DNA from: Acidobacteriota bacterium
GTDB taxonomy: Bacteria; Acidobacteriota; Blastocatellia; Pyrinomonadales; Pyrinomonadaceae
Direction: 5' to 3'
Assembly (NCBI GenBank): GCA_019242475.1
Contig: JAFAVK010000009.1
Span: forward strand, 26,437 to 90,436
DNA length: 64,000 bases
In this document: piece after piece, positions 51,528-62,855 of the stretch
Position numbering within the stretch: position 1 is the first letter of the stretch
Layout: each line of letters opens with the position of its first letter
The notes under the pieces: generated by a model
The model's input: the letters and a program-made list of their open reading frames with translations, nothing else
Databases searched by the model: none
Told to the model about the DNA's origin: nothing
Translations under genes and position numbers: made by a program

Positions 51528-52049
51528 CTACTTGACGCGCACCTTGTATGAGGCCGACAGCTTGCCGCCGGGGGCGAGCGCGTCCGACCACTCGTAGCGC
51601 ACCTCCGTGTACATCGAGACGGGGGCGGGCACCTGCTTCACCGAGCCGTCCGGCTGGCGCTCTTCGATGATGGGCTGCGTCGCGAAGGTCTTGCCGCCGT
51701 CGATGGAGTAGGTGACGGTCGAGCCCGACTCGCCCGCGGGCGAGCCGGCGACGAGGACGGTGCCGGCCGGGATGTGGCCGACGGCCTTGTAGTCGCGCGC
51801 CGCGCCCGTGCCGTCGTTCGACGAGACGATCTGCCAGTCGAGAATCTCACCCGGCTTCACGTCCTCGACCTTGTCGAGCGCGAGGCGGGCGCCGCCGCGC
51901 TCGACCGCGCCGGCCAGTTCGACCTTGATCTCGGGGCGGCCCGAGGCGGCCTTGAGCTGCCGCTGCGCGAGCGCCGCGCCGCCCACCAGGGCGACGACGC
52001 AGAGCGCGAGCAGGGGGGCGGCGGCCCTTCTGTTCTTCAGTCTGTTCAT
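51528..52049 (-). CDS. Small secreted DUF11-like single-domain protein
   Basis: 173 residues. A signal peptide (LLALCVVALVGGAALA) precedes one beta-sandwich domain of DUF11 type: VKPGEILDWQIVSSNDGTGAARDYKAVGHIPAGTVL and ending GGKLSASYKVRVK. It is the first gene of the minus-strand cluster and has the strongest ribosome site in it (GGAGGAG before ATG 52049). It may be a stoichiometric subunit or cap of the larger proteins; that is inference. Confidence 0.75.
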   Translation of the reverse strand: MNRLKNRRAAAPLLALCVVALVGGAALAQRQLKAASGRPEIKVELAGAVERGGARLALDKVEDVKPGEILDWQIVSSNDGTGAARDYKAVGHIPAGTVLVAGSPAGESGSTVTYSIDGGKTFATQPIIEERQPDGSVKQVPAPVSMYTEVRYEWSDALAPGGKLSASYKVRVK

Positions 52050-52174
52050 GTGAATTCTCCTCCGATGATGGTTGCTTGGGTTGAGGCGCGAGGCTGGCGG
52101 CGTGCGTACGCTTTCGGCGGGCGCGGGTTAAAAGAGCGAGGTGCGTTAGGGCATGAAGAGCGTGAGCCCCCGTC

Positions 52175-52552
52175 TCAGGCGGGGTCGGCCATCGCCTCCT
52201 CCTTGAGGGCGCAGGCGACGGCGTACATGAAGTCCCGGACGCGGACGGGGCGCGGCAGGACGGCGGCGAGGCGCGCGTGTGCGTGCGCCCGCAGGATTTC
52301 GGACGGGCGGTCGTGGAAGGCGATGAGCGCCGTGCCGGGCGCGATCTCGGCCAGGGCGGCGACGGCCCCGCTCCGGCCGAAGCCGGCCATGTCGAGGCCC
52401 ACCGCGATGAGGTCGAAGTCGCCGCGCGCGGCCGCCCGCAGCACGTCCATCGTGTGGCGACAACTCTCGGCCTCGTGGCCGGCCGCGCGCAAAGCCCTCA
52501 ACAACTGCTCGGCCGCCGCACGGTCGTCGTCACAAATCATCACGCGCGCCAT
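52175..52552 (-). CDS. Stand-alone receiver-like protein lacking the phospho-acceptor Asp
   Basis: 125 residues with the CheY-like layout. The acidic pocket DDD is at 8-10. The phospho-acceptor position in DLIAVGLDM reads Gly52 where Asp is expected; Asp54 is two residues later. The usual Thr before the loop and the Lys-Pro are changed (AFHDR and LPRPV). It is probably a phosphorylation-independent or decoy receiver. It sits next to the sigma-54 response regulator and kinase. ATG 52552 was chosen because the fold begins there. Confidence 0.72.
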   Translation of the reverse strand: MARVMICDDDRAAAEQLLRALRAAGHEAESCRHTMDVLRAAARGDFDLIAVGLDMAGFGRSGAVAALAEIAPGTALIAFHDRPSEILRAHAHARLAAVLPRPVRVRDFMYAVACALKEEAMADPA

Positions 52553-52742
52553 CTGGTTTGATTCCTTTGCTCGAATGAGACTTCCCGGGTCAGGCCCGAA
52601 ACACACACCCGCCCGGCACACACTCCCTTAACAACCCCCGTACCGCGCGTGCGGCCGACAGGCTTCGAGGGTGTAACTGCTGAAAGTTATGGGCTTGTGG
52701 TTTCGGCTTGTGCGGTCAGGCGGGAGGCGGGAGGGGGCTTTG

Positions 52743-52785
52743 TGACAACCGGGGCTGAAATTCTGTCAGCCGGACTGACGTTTTG

Positions 52786-52793
<8 letters not shown>
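52743..52793 (-). terminator. Tandem hairpins after the response regulator
   Basis: GACTGAC/GTCAGTC (overlapping the stop) and GGCTGA/TCAGCC stems lie back to back just after the gene on the minus strand. Confidence 0.45.
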
Positions 52794-54156
<1,363 letters not shown>

Positions 54157-54163
54157 AGGGACA

Positions 54164-54193
54164 ATGACAAGTAAAGCGTGACGAGTGAAAAGC
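54164..54193. repeat. Degenerate half heptamer element
   Basis: GTGACGA-like heptamers occur without a matching right arm, similar in word to the element at 23081. Confidence 0.4.
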
Positions 54194-54253
54194 AGGCAGA
54201 AGTAAGTCGGGAGCGAATCTTAAATTGTGTCGCGCCGCTTGTCCACTAAGTTC

Positions 54254-55894
54254 TCACAGTTTTTCGGGCGTGCGGCGGGGGAGCCAGAGGCGGAAGCAGC
54301 TCCCCTTCCCGGGCTTGGACTCGACGGTGAGCGCGCCGCCGAGCGCCTCGGCCAGCGTGAGCGAGATGGCGAGGCCGAGCCCCGAGCCGCGCCCGGGGTC
54401 TTTGGTGGTGAAGAACGGGTCGAAGATGCGCGCCAAGGTCTCGGGCGGGATGCCGGGGCCTGTGTCCCTGACCTCGACGCGCACGCGCTGGCCGTCGAGC
54501 AGCGTGGAGACGCGCACCGAGCCGCCCTCGCCGGCCGCGTCGAGCGCGTTGGCGAGCAGGTTGTCCAAGACCTGCCGCACCATCGTCTCGTCGGTCGCGA
54601 CCTCGCCGACCGCGTCGTCTAGCTCGACTTCGACGCGGACGCCGCCCTCCTCCTGCCCGCGCCTCTCAAATATCTGCGCGGCCTGCGCGACGACGCGGTT
54701 GAGTTCGACGGGGTCGCGGCGCGCGCGCTTCTGGCGCGAGAGGTCGAGCAGGCCGCGCGTGATCTGCTTGCAGCGCAGGGCCTGGCGGACGATCTCTTCG
54801 AGGTAGTAGTCCCACTGCCTCTCTTCCGCGGCGCGCGCCGTCGCGGGGTCTGACTTCACGTCGCGCAGCGTCGCCTCGGCGCAGGTGGTGATGGCGGCGA
54901 GCGGGTTGTTGATCTCGTGCGCGACGCCCGCGGCGAGCTGGCCGATGGTGGCGAGGCGGCGCGAGCGCGCGAGCTGCTCCTGCACCTCCGCGAGCGTCGT
55001 GATGTCGCTCCAGGTGATGACGCTCCACGAAGAAGGGGTCTGGAAACCGGGCCGAAGAGAGTCGCCGTCGTTTGACTCCGGACTCCAGACTTCGGGCTCC
55101 AGGCTCGAAAGCGGCGCGACGGAGACGAGGTAGCGGCGCCCGTCCTCCGCCTGTAGCTCGAAGGAGCTGGTCGTGCGGGGCGTGCCCGGCCGCATGTGGT
55201 AGGCGGCGGCGCGCTCGCCGAAGAGTCGCGTGAACGCCTCGGCGCAGGACATGCCGGCCACCTCCGACGGGTGTTGGCCCATCGCCTCGGCCGCGGCCAT
55301 GTTGCAGCGCATGACGCGGAGCCGGTCGTCGTGGACGATGATGCCGTCGGGGATGGCGTCGAAGGTCTGCTCCCAGACGCGCTTCGCCGCGCCGAGCGTG
55401 TCGAGCAGCCGCGCGTTGTCGAGCGCGAGCGCGGCCATCTCCGCGAGCCCTTCCAACCGCTGCCGCTCCTCGGCGGTGAAGCGGTGGTGCTCGCGGAAGC
55501 CGACGGCGAGGACGCCGAGGCTCTCGCCGCGCGCGCGCAGCCGTGCAATCGCCAGGTCGCGCACGCCCTCGGCGCTGTGCAGCGGGAACTCGCTCTCGGG
55601 CAGGTCGCCCGCGAGCCCGCGCACCTCGAAGATGATCTCCTCACCTTCGCGGTCGAATGCGGCGGCGCGCTCGGCGAACTCGCCGCGCACCGGGATGGCG
55701 ACCTCCAGGGCGTTCGCGGCGCTACGGACGCCGCTCGCCGCCAGCCACGTGATGGTGCGCTCGGCCTCGGAGAAGCTGGCGATGCTCACGGTGTCCGCGC
55801 GCAGGATGCGCCTGACGGTCTCGACCACCCTGTCGAGCGTGGCCGCGCCCTCCGCGCGCCCGCCCCTCGTCCTGCCCTCTTTGCTCTCAGCCAT
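54254..55894 (-). CDS. GAF-PAS sensor histidine kinase
   Basis: 546 residues, no membrane segments. An N-terminal GAF domain (about 15-165), a PAS domain (170-300), HisKA with phosphorylatable His326 (GVAHEINNPLAAI), and HATPase (N box DNLLANALDAA, G boxes DTGPGIPP and GSGLGLAIS). The class matches NtrB/ZraS-type kinases that work with sigma-54 activators. Residues about 265-289 are a low-complexity insert in the PAS domain encoded by a decayed heptamer element. It should phosphorylate the downstream regulator. The signal is unknown. Confidence 0.9.
   Translation of the reverse strand: MAESKEGRTRGGRAEGAATLDRVVETVRRILRADTVSIASFSEAERTITWLAASGVRSAANALEVAIPVRGEFAERAAAFDREGEEIIFEVRGLAGDLPESEFPLHSAEGVRDLAIARLRARGESLGVLAVGFREHHRFTAEERQRLEGLAEMAALALDNARLLDTLGAAKRVWEQTFDAIPDGIIVHDDRLRVMRCNMAAAEAMGQHPSEVAGMSCAEAFTRLFGERAAAYHMRPGTPRTTSSFELQAEDGRRYLVSVAPLSSLEPEVWSPESNDGDSLRPGFQTPSSWSVITWSDITTLAEVQEQLARSRRLATIGQLAAGVAHEINNPLAAITTCAEATLRDVKSDPATARAAEERQWDYYLEEIVRQALRCKQITRGLLDLSRQKRARRDPVELNRVVAQAAQIFERRGQEEGGVRVEVELDDAVGEVATDETMVRQVLDNLLANALDAAGEGGSVRVSTLLDGQRVRVEVRDTGPGIPPETLARIFDPFFTTKDPGRGSGLGLAISLTLAEALGGALTVESKPGKGSCFRLWLPRRTPEKL
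55037..55104. repeat. Decayed heptamer element within the histidine kinase gene
   Basis: GACTCCG, GACTCCA, GACTTCG and GGCTCCA follow one another at 55074-55101. A partial complement GGTCTGGA lies at 55037-55044. It is read in frame. Confidence 0.55.
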
Positions 55895-56166
55895 CTCGCC
55901 CTTATCTTGCCAGAATCAACCCTTAAAGTCTTATACGCTCCCCGCGGCCGCGCGGTTACAAGAGTCGGCGCGTCGGCGTCGTAATTTTCTTTCACCTGAC
56001 GCAGGCGCCCCGCGCTCCTGACATGACGTTCGACGCGCGAACCCCCTGTTTTTCCGAGAGAGCTTGGCGGCACGCACCTTGCCGAGGCACGGGCGTGGGC
56101 GGTGAAATCATGAACGTCGAAAACCATTCAACGCAGAGCGAGAAGGATGCAAGGAGATTGCTCGTC

Positions 56167-56709
56167 ATGAAAAGAGTCGTGGAAATTCTGGGGTGGCTCA
56201 CGGCGGTCGCCCTCCTCGCGTTCGCCAGCCACGCCGTCTTCGCCGCGGGGCAGACGCAGGACGGCTCGAACGCGCCGCGCGAGCGCACGCGCACGGCCCG
56301 CGGGCGCGAAGACCTGAGCCCGGGCGCGCTCGTCCGCGGGGCGCGCACCGTCTACGTCGCGCCGAGCGAGCACGTCGAGAAGAAGTACCTCGAATACAAG
56401 CTCGGCAAGTACGAAGAGCTGCGCGACTGGGGGCTGGTGCTCGTCTCCGACCCCTCGGCGGCCGACCTCGTCCTCACCGTCGATAAGACGGCGCTCAACT
56501 ACATCTTCACGCTCACCGACCGGCGCACCTCCGTCATCGTCACCACCGGCAAGTGCGTCGCCGTCAACGGCCGCCTCGCCGCGGAGTATCTGGGCAAAGA
56601 GGTCGTCAAGAAGATCAAGGACGCGCGCGCCTCCGGCGACGCCGGCCGCCGCCCGTCGCGCCGCCGCGACCGCGACGACTCGGACGACGACGAGTGGAGC
56701 GAGTCTTAA
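56167..56709 (+). CDS. Exported protein of unknown function
   Basis: 180 residues. A signal peptide (EILGWLTAVALLAFASHAVFA) precedes a charged region and an alpha/beta-like domain (ARTVYVAPSEHVEKKYLEYKL, LVLVSDPSAADLVLTVD, IVTTGKCVAVNGRLAAEYLGKEVVKKI). It ends in an Arg/Asp-rich tail. ATG 56167 with AAGGAG upstream is preferred; ATG 56110 would add 19 residues. It is followed closely by another small exported protein. Confidence 0.6.
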   Translation: MKRVVEILGWLTAVALLAFASHAVFAAGQTQDGSNAPRERTRTARGREDLSPGALVRGARTVYVAPSEHVEKKYLEYKLGKYEELRDWGLVLVSDPSAADLVLTVDKTALNYIFTLTDRRTSVIVTTGKCVAVNGRLAAEYLGKEVVKKIKDARASGDAGRRPSRRRDRDDSDDDEWSES

Positions 56710-56750
56710 CCGCAGCCGCCCCGCGGGCGGGAAAGGAAGGAGAGGACGGT

Positions 56751-57203
56751 ATGAAGAAGGGCATCCTGACATGTCTGGCGGCGCTCGTGCTGCTGGCGAC
56801 GGCGCCGGCGGCGGCACTGGCGAGGGGCGCGGGGGACGAACAGCCCCGCGCAGAGGTCGTGGCGCGCGTGAAGAAGGCGCTGGCGAATAAACGCAGCGTG
56901 CGGGTCACGTTCAAGAAAGAGGTCAATTGGTTCAAGCAGGAGTACACCGTGACCGGCAAGGTCGGCGAGGTGCGCGAGGACGTTTTTCTCTTCGTGCCGG
57001 ACGACAAGGCCGACGCGGCCGCCTGGAGGGCGACGAGCAGGGACGCCGTCCGTTACGAAGACATCGCCTCGGTGCGCTACCCGTCGAAGGTGAAGAAGTT
57101 CTTCAAGGGCGTCGGCATCGGGGCGATGGGCGCCGGCGCATTCTTCATCGTCATGCCGGTCTACGGAATCGAGGCGCTGTTCGGCCAACTGCCGGACTGC
57201 TGA
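56751..57203 (+). CDS. Small exported protein with C-terminal hydrophobic segment
   Basis: 150 residues. Signal peptide (LTCLAALVLLATAPAAALA), then a beta-rich core (KRSVRVTFKKEVNWFKQEYTVTGKVGEV, LFVPDD, YEDIASVRYP) and a hydrophobic segment near the end (FFKGVGIGAMGAGAFFIVMPVYGIEAL). A purine-rich AAGGAAGGAG site precedes ATG 56751. I do not recognise the family. It may be anchored by the last helix. Confidence 0.6.
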   Translation: MKKGILTCLAALVLLATAPAAALARGAGDEQPRAEVVARVKKALANKRSVRVTFKKEVNWFKQEYTVTGKVGEVREDVFLFVPDDKADAAAWRATSRDAVRYEDIASVRYPSKVKKFFKGVGIGAMGAGAFFIVMPVYGIEALFGQLPDC

Positions 57204-57230
57204 GGCGTCACGCCGAACTGTTGACACACG

Positions 57231-57272
57231 CGAGAAGGGCGGCGCGTTTGAATCGCGCCGCCCTTCTCGTTC
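57231..57272. terminator. Bidirectional terminator hairpin
   Basis: CGAGAAGGGCGGCGCG (57231-57246) pairs perfectly over 16 bp with 57254-57269 across a 7-nt loop, between convergent genes. Confidence 0.75.
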
Positions 57273-57288
57273 GCTCGCCGGCCTTACC

Positions 57289-58914
<1,626 letters not shown>

Positions 58915-58925
58915 AAGCTCTCCTG

Positions 58926-59000
58926 GTAAATAGTGAATGGTAAATGGTGAATGGCAGAAAGGCGGAAGCCTCTCTTCACCATTCACTATTTACGATTCAC
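58926..59000. repeat. Heptamer hairpin element (GTGAATG/GTAAATG word)
   Basis: The left arm 58926-58954 and right arm 58974-59000 are tandem GTGAATG/GTAAATG-like heptamers. They lie just upstream of pckA and downstream of the small helical gene. Confidence 0.82.
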
Positions 59001-59126
59001 TTCTTCTTTGTTGAACTCTTGAACAAACGCGGCCCGGACGCAGGACAGGAGCGCGGGCCGGACGCTCGCCTGCGTTCGGTCTGGGCGCTCCTGTCAACGG
59101 TGCGGACTTGTCGCGTGTCGCGTCGG

Positions 59127-59372
59127 TTAGAGTTTGTCCTTCTCCCGCCGCTCCTCGACCAGCTCGCGCAGCGCGACCGCGAGGTCGCGGGCGGCGCGCT
59201 CCAGGCGGTCGGCGCAGGCCTCCAGCTCGTCCACGCCGCCCGGGTTCTGGCGCGCGGCCACCGCGGCCAGCGCGTCCTCGGTCTGCAAATTCAGGCGTTC
59301 CGCCGCCGATTGCACCTCTTGCTCCGCGCGCGTGAGCAGCTTCGAGGGGGAAGTTGAACCTTTTGTACTCAC
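59127..59372 (-). CDS. Small helical hypothetical protein
   Basis: About 81 residues, almost fully helical and probably coiled-coil (LTRAEQEVQSAAERLNLQTE, LEACADRLERAARDLAVALR), with no Cys pair or signal. It superficially recalls XseB but lacks its typical EExLxxLEEIVxxLE pattern. The start is a GTG at 59372 or the TTG just before. Coding status is moderate: codon bias fits, but no homologue is recognised. Confidence 0.45.
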   Translation of the reverse strand: MSTKGSTSPSKLLTRAEQEVQSAAERLNLQTEDALAAVAARQNPGGVDELEACADRLERAARDLAVALRELVEERREKDKL

Positions 59373-59624
59373 CAAAATCAGCCCTGCTTGTCAGGTAGAA
59401 TTGCTCGGCCCGCGCCGGCGTCGTGCGCCCCGCCCGGCCCGCGCGCCCTGAAGGTTCCCGGCGCGCCCGACCAAGATAACAGAATGAGTTCGACTCCGCC
59501 ACGTCTTGCAAACGCCCGCGCGCACATTTCAAGCGGAGGGGCCGCGGCCGCCCCCTTCGAACGGGTATAATCTGGCCCTGCACGCTCGTCAAAGCACAAA
59601 CCGGACTTCAGTCGGAGATCGCCG

Positions 59625-61790
59625 ATGAGAAAAAACGCGCCCGCCCTCTTCAGCCTGCTCTTCGTCACGCTCTTCATCTTCGGCCCACGCGCCGGGGCGC
59701 AGGAGATCGCGTCGCCCTCCGGAAAACTCTCGCTCTCCTTCCGACTGACGGAGGCGGGCGAGCCGACCTACAGCCTTTCCTTCGCGGGCCGGCCGGTCGT
59801 TTTGCAAAGCAGGCTGGGCATCGAATTGAGAGACGCGCCCGCGCTGACGGCAGGGTTCGCCGTCGTCAAGTCGGAGACCACGGAGAAGGACGAGACGTGG
59901 CAGCCCGTGTGGGGCGAGGTGAAGTCGATACGGAATCACTACCGCGAGCTGGCCGTCACGCTGCAACAGACCAAAGGGGACGGGAGGAGCGTGCTCGTCA
60001 GGTTCCGCCTCTTCGACGACGGGCTCGGCTTCCGCTACGAGTTCCCCGAGCAGGAGAAGCTCAAATACTTCATCGTCACGGACGAGAAGACCGAGTTCAA
60101 CCTCGCGGGCGACCACAAAGCCTTCTGGATTCCCGGCGACTACGACACGAACGAGTACGCGTACTCGACGACGAGGCTCAGCGAGATCGACGCCTCGCGC
60201 GGGCGGAAGGACATCGCGATTGCGGTCAAGTCCATCCCCGGCGACAACGTCGTGCAGACGCCTTTGATGTTGAAGACGGCCGAAGGGCTCTACGTCAACA
60301 TTCACGAGGCGGCGCTCGTCAACTACCCGGCGATGAACCTCGCGGTCAACCGGCAGACCTTCTCCCTCTCCGCGCACCTCGTCCCCGACGCCCTCGACAA
60401 CAAGGCGTATTTGCAGACGCCGGACAGGACGCCCTGGCGCACAATCGTCGTCAGCGACCGGGCCGCCGACATCCTCTCTTCCAAACTCATTCTCAACCTC
60501 AACGAGCCCTCGAAAATTTCGGACACGCGCTGGATCAAGCCCGTCAAGTACGTCGGCATCTGGTGGGAGATGCACGTCGGCAAGTCAACGTGGAACTACG
60601 CGGACGTGGGCAACGTCAAGCTGGCGGGGACGGACTGGTCGAAACTCAAACCCAACGGCAGGCACGGCGCGACGACCGCGAACACGAAACGCTACATCGA
60701 CTTCGCCGCCCGCCACGGCTTCGGCGGCGTGCTGGTCGAGGGCTGGAACGTCGGCTGGGAGGACTGGTTCGGCAACTGGAAGGAGGAGGTCTTCGACTTC
60801 GTCACGCCCTACCCCGACTTCGACGTGAACGAGCTTCAAAAGTACGCCGCCGCGAAGGGCGTCAAGCTCATCATGCACCACGAGACTTCGGCCTCGGCGA
60901 CCAACTACGAGCGGCGGATGGAGGCGGCCTACCGCTTCATGAAGGAGCACGGGTACGACGCGGTCAAGACCGGCTACGTCGGCCGCATCATCCCGCGCGG
61001 CGAGCACCACGACGGCCAGTGGATGGTCAACCACTACGTCCGCGTGGCCGAGGCGACCGCGCGCCGACAGATCATGCTCGACGCGCACGAGCCCGTCCGC
61101 CCGACGGGCTTGCAACGCACCTACCCGAACTGGCTCGCCTGCGAGGCCGCGCGCGGCAACGAGTACAACGCGTGGAGCGAGGGGAACCCGCCCGAGCACG
61201 AGACCATCCTGCCCTTCACGCGCCTGATGGGCGGGCCGATGGACTACACGCCCGGGATTTTTCAAATCAAGCTCGACGTGTACGCGCCGGGGAAGAAGGA
61301 GCAGGTGCACACGACGCTCGCCAAGCAGTTGGCCCTGTACGTGACGCTCTACAGCCCCTTGCAGATGGCGGCCGACCTGCCCGAGAACTACGAGCAACAC
61401 CTGGACGCCTTCCGGTTCATCGAGGACGTGCCCGTCGATTGGGACGACACGCGCGTGCTCGAAGCCGAGCCGGGCGACTACGTCACGATTGCGCGCAAGG
61501 CCAAAGGGAAAGAGGAATGGTACGTTGGCGCCATCACGGACGAGAACGCGCGCACGTCGGAAATCTCTTTGAGCTTCCTCGCGCCGGGGCGGCAGTACGT
61601 GGCGACCGTCTACGCCGACGCCGCGGACGCGCACTGGCAGAGCAATCCGATGAAATATCAAATCAGCAGCTCGCTCGTGAACGAACAGACGCGGCTCAGG
61701 CTCGCCCTCGCGCCGGGCGGCGGCGCCGCGGTCAGTCTCAAGCCCGCCTCGGCCGAAGACCTGAAGCGGCTGAAGCCTTACGGGAGATAA
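59625..61790 (+). CDS. Glycoside hydrolase family 97 (SusB-like alpha-glucosidase)
   Basis: 721 residues. Signal peptide (1-25). An N-terminal super-beta-sandwich (about 26-280), a TIM barrel (about 290-610), and a C-terminal beta domain follow. GH97 landmarks are FRLFDDGLGFRYEFP, WIPGDYDTNEYAY, GVLVEGWNVGWEDW, LIMHHETS, and NAWSEGNPPEHETILPFTR, which contains catalytic-type Glu residues. GH97 enzymes cleave alpha-glucosidic or, in some subgroups, alpha-galactosidic bonds. The Glu-rich motif points to the inverting alpha-glucosidase group. It is not in a Sus locus. Confidence 0.9.
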   Translation: MRKNAPALFSLLFVTLFIFGPRAGAQEIASPSGKLSLSFRLTEAGEPTYSLSFAGRPVVLQSRLGIELRDAPALTAGFAVVKSETTEKDETWQPVWGEVKSIRNHYRELAVTLQQTKGDGRSVLVRFRLFDDGLGFRYEFPEQEKLKYFIVTDEKTEFNLAGDHKAFWIPGDYDTNEYAYSTTRLSEIDASRGRKDIAIAVKSIPGDNVVQTPLMLKTAEGLYVNIHEAALVNYPAMNLAVNRQTFSLSAHLVPDALDNKAYLQTPDRTPWRTIVVSDRAADILSSKLILNLNEPSKISDTRWIKPVKYVGIWWEMHVGKSTWNYADVGNVKLAGTDWSKLKPNGRHGATTANTKRYIDFAARHGFGGVLVEGWNVGWEDWFGNWKEEVFDFVTPYPDFDVNELQKYAAAKGVKLIMHHETSASATNYERRMEAAYRFMKEHGYDAVKTGYVGRIIPRGEHHDGQWMVNHYVRVAEATARRQIMLDAHEPVRPTGLQRTYPNWLACEAARGNEYNAWSEGNPPEHETILPFTRLMGGPMDYTPGIFQIKLDVYAPGKKEQVHTTLAKQLALYVTLYSPLQMAADLPENYEQHLDAFRFIEDVPVDWDDTRVLEAEPGDYVTIARKAKGKEEWYVGAITDENARTSEISLSFLAPGRQYVATVYADAADAHWQSNPMKYQISSSLVNEQTRLRLALAPGGGAAVSLKPASAEDLKRLKPYGR

Positions 61791-61837
61791 CGCCGCCGCT
61801 TTTGCCAACGCCCGCCGGTTTTGTTATTCGTGGATGG

Positions 61838-62485
61838 ATGAGCGAGGTGCCGGGCAGGGGGGATTTCACGACCGTAGAGTGGCGCGCCGTCGAGGCGCAC
61901 CGCACGCCGGCGCGCGTGCAGCGCCTGCTCACGGGGATGAAGTACAACCGCGAGCGCTGCGGCCCGACGCTGCGCAGCTTCCGCGAAGTCCTGCGGCGCG
62001 GCGAGGCGCACTGTCTGGAGGCGGCGCTCGCGGCGGCCGTCATCTTAGAGCAGCACGGCTACCCGCCGCTGCTCCTGAGCCTTGAGTCGCAGGACAAGCT
62101 CGACCACGTCATCTTCGTCTTCCGGCACCGCGGGCGCTGGGGCTCGGTGGCGCGCTCGCGCGACCTGGGTCTGCACGGGCGGCGCCCGGTCTTCCGAAGC
62201 CTCCGCCACCTCGCCTACAGCTACTTCGACCCCTACGTGGACACGACGGCGCGCATCACCGGCTACGGCCTGTCGAGCATGTACGAACTGGGCGGCTACG
62301 ACTGGCGCTTCTCGCCGCGCAACGTCTGGAAGGTCGAGCGCCACCTGCAAGAGATACCGCACCAGCCGCTCCCCTCCTCCGAGCGCCGCTACCGCCGACT
62401 CCTCGCGCGCTACGAAGAGTTCCACGCCCGCCACCCCGACCGCTCCCCCGACTACTTCGAAAGTAAAGTGACGTGGATGAGATAA
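61838..62485 (+). CDS. Transglutaminase-like cysteine protein
   Basis: 215 residues. The Cys in GEAHCLEAALAAAVIL and the His in KLDHVIFVFRHRGRWGSVARS match the papain-like transglutaminase core. YSYFDPYVD may hold the third residue. Homologous unannotated proteins of similar length occur in many bacteria. It starts 47 nt after the GH97 gene; ATG 61838 was chosen because the upstream frame belongs to GH97 read out of phase. The reaction is unknown. Confidence 0.7.
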   Translation: MSEVPGRGDFTTVEWRAVEAHRTPARVQRLLTGMKYNRERCGPTLRSFREVLRRGEAHCLEAALAAAVILEQHGYPPLLLSLESQDKLDHVIFVFRHRGRWGSVARSRDLGLHGRRPVFRSLRHLAYSYFDPYVDTTARITGYGLSSMYELGGYDWRFSPRNVWKVERHLQEIPHQPLPSSERRYRRLLARYEEFHARHPDRSPDYFESKVTWMR

Positions 62486-62486
62486 G

Positions 62487-62566
62487 AAGTGATGAGTGAT
62501 GAGTGATGAGTGATGAATTAAGAACTGTCTTCAATTCATCATTCATCACTCATCACTCATCACTTC
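62487..62566. repeat. Heptamer hairpin element (TGATGAR word), near-perfect 34-bp stem
   Basis: Left arm 62487-62520 and right arm 62533-62566 pair at 33 of 34 positions. Confidence 0.9.
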
Positions 62567-62574
62567 GAAAGAGT

Positions 62575-62606
62575 GCGGGGCGCGCCCTCCCCAGTGCGCG
62601 CCCCGC
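62575..62606. terminator. GC-rich hairpin, possible terminator
   Basis: GCGGGGCGCGC (62575-62585) and GCGCGCCCCGC (62596-62606) form a perfect 11-bp stem. There is no clear T run. The rest of the 62607-62855 spacer holds no gene. Confidence 0.5.
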
Positions 62607-62787
62607 GTCCGTGGGCACAGGCGACGTAAGCCGCGGCCGAACTGCGAAACTGCCGCGGCCGCCGTGCCGCGTGTGATTATCCGCGAACGCGAGATTCGCG
62701 CGACGCGGGCAACAACAGCGCGCGCGCGTGTCGGCGCGCCCCGCCGGCCTGTGTCTCTCCCAACCCGCGCGTGTGTGGCTAACCACA

Positions 62788-62816
62788 TTGACCCGCGCCC
62801 GCCCTCGGGCGATTGT
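62788..62816 (+). promoter_or_regulatory. Possible promoter
   Basis: A good -35 TTGACC (62788-62793) with a weak -10 GATTGT 17 nt later (62811-62816), 39 nt upstream of the gene at 62856. Confidence 0.35.
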
Positions 62817-62855
62817 TAACGCGCCGGATCGTTCGAGGATGAGGAGGGCGCGCGG

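Noticed and set aside
59127..59372. Exonuclease VII small subunit (xseB)
   Set aside because: Size fits, but the characteristic helical motif is absent and no xseA is adjacent.
59897..61837. Plus-strand frame running through GH97 into the transglutaminase-like gene
   Set aside because: Only the part after 61838 has family motifs; the earlier part is GH97 read out of frame.
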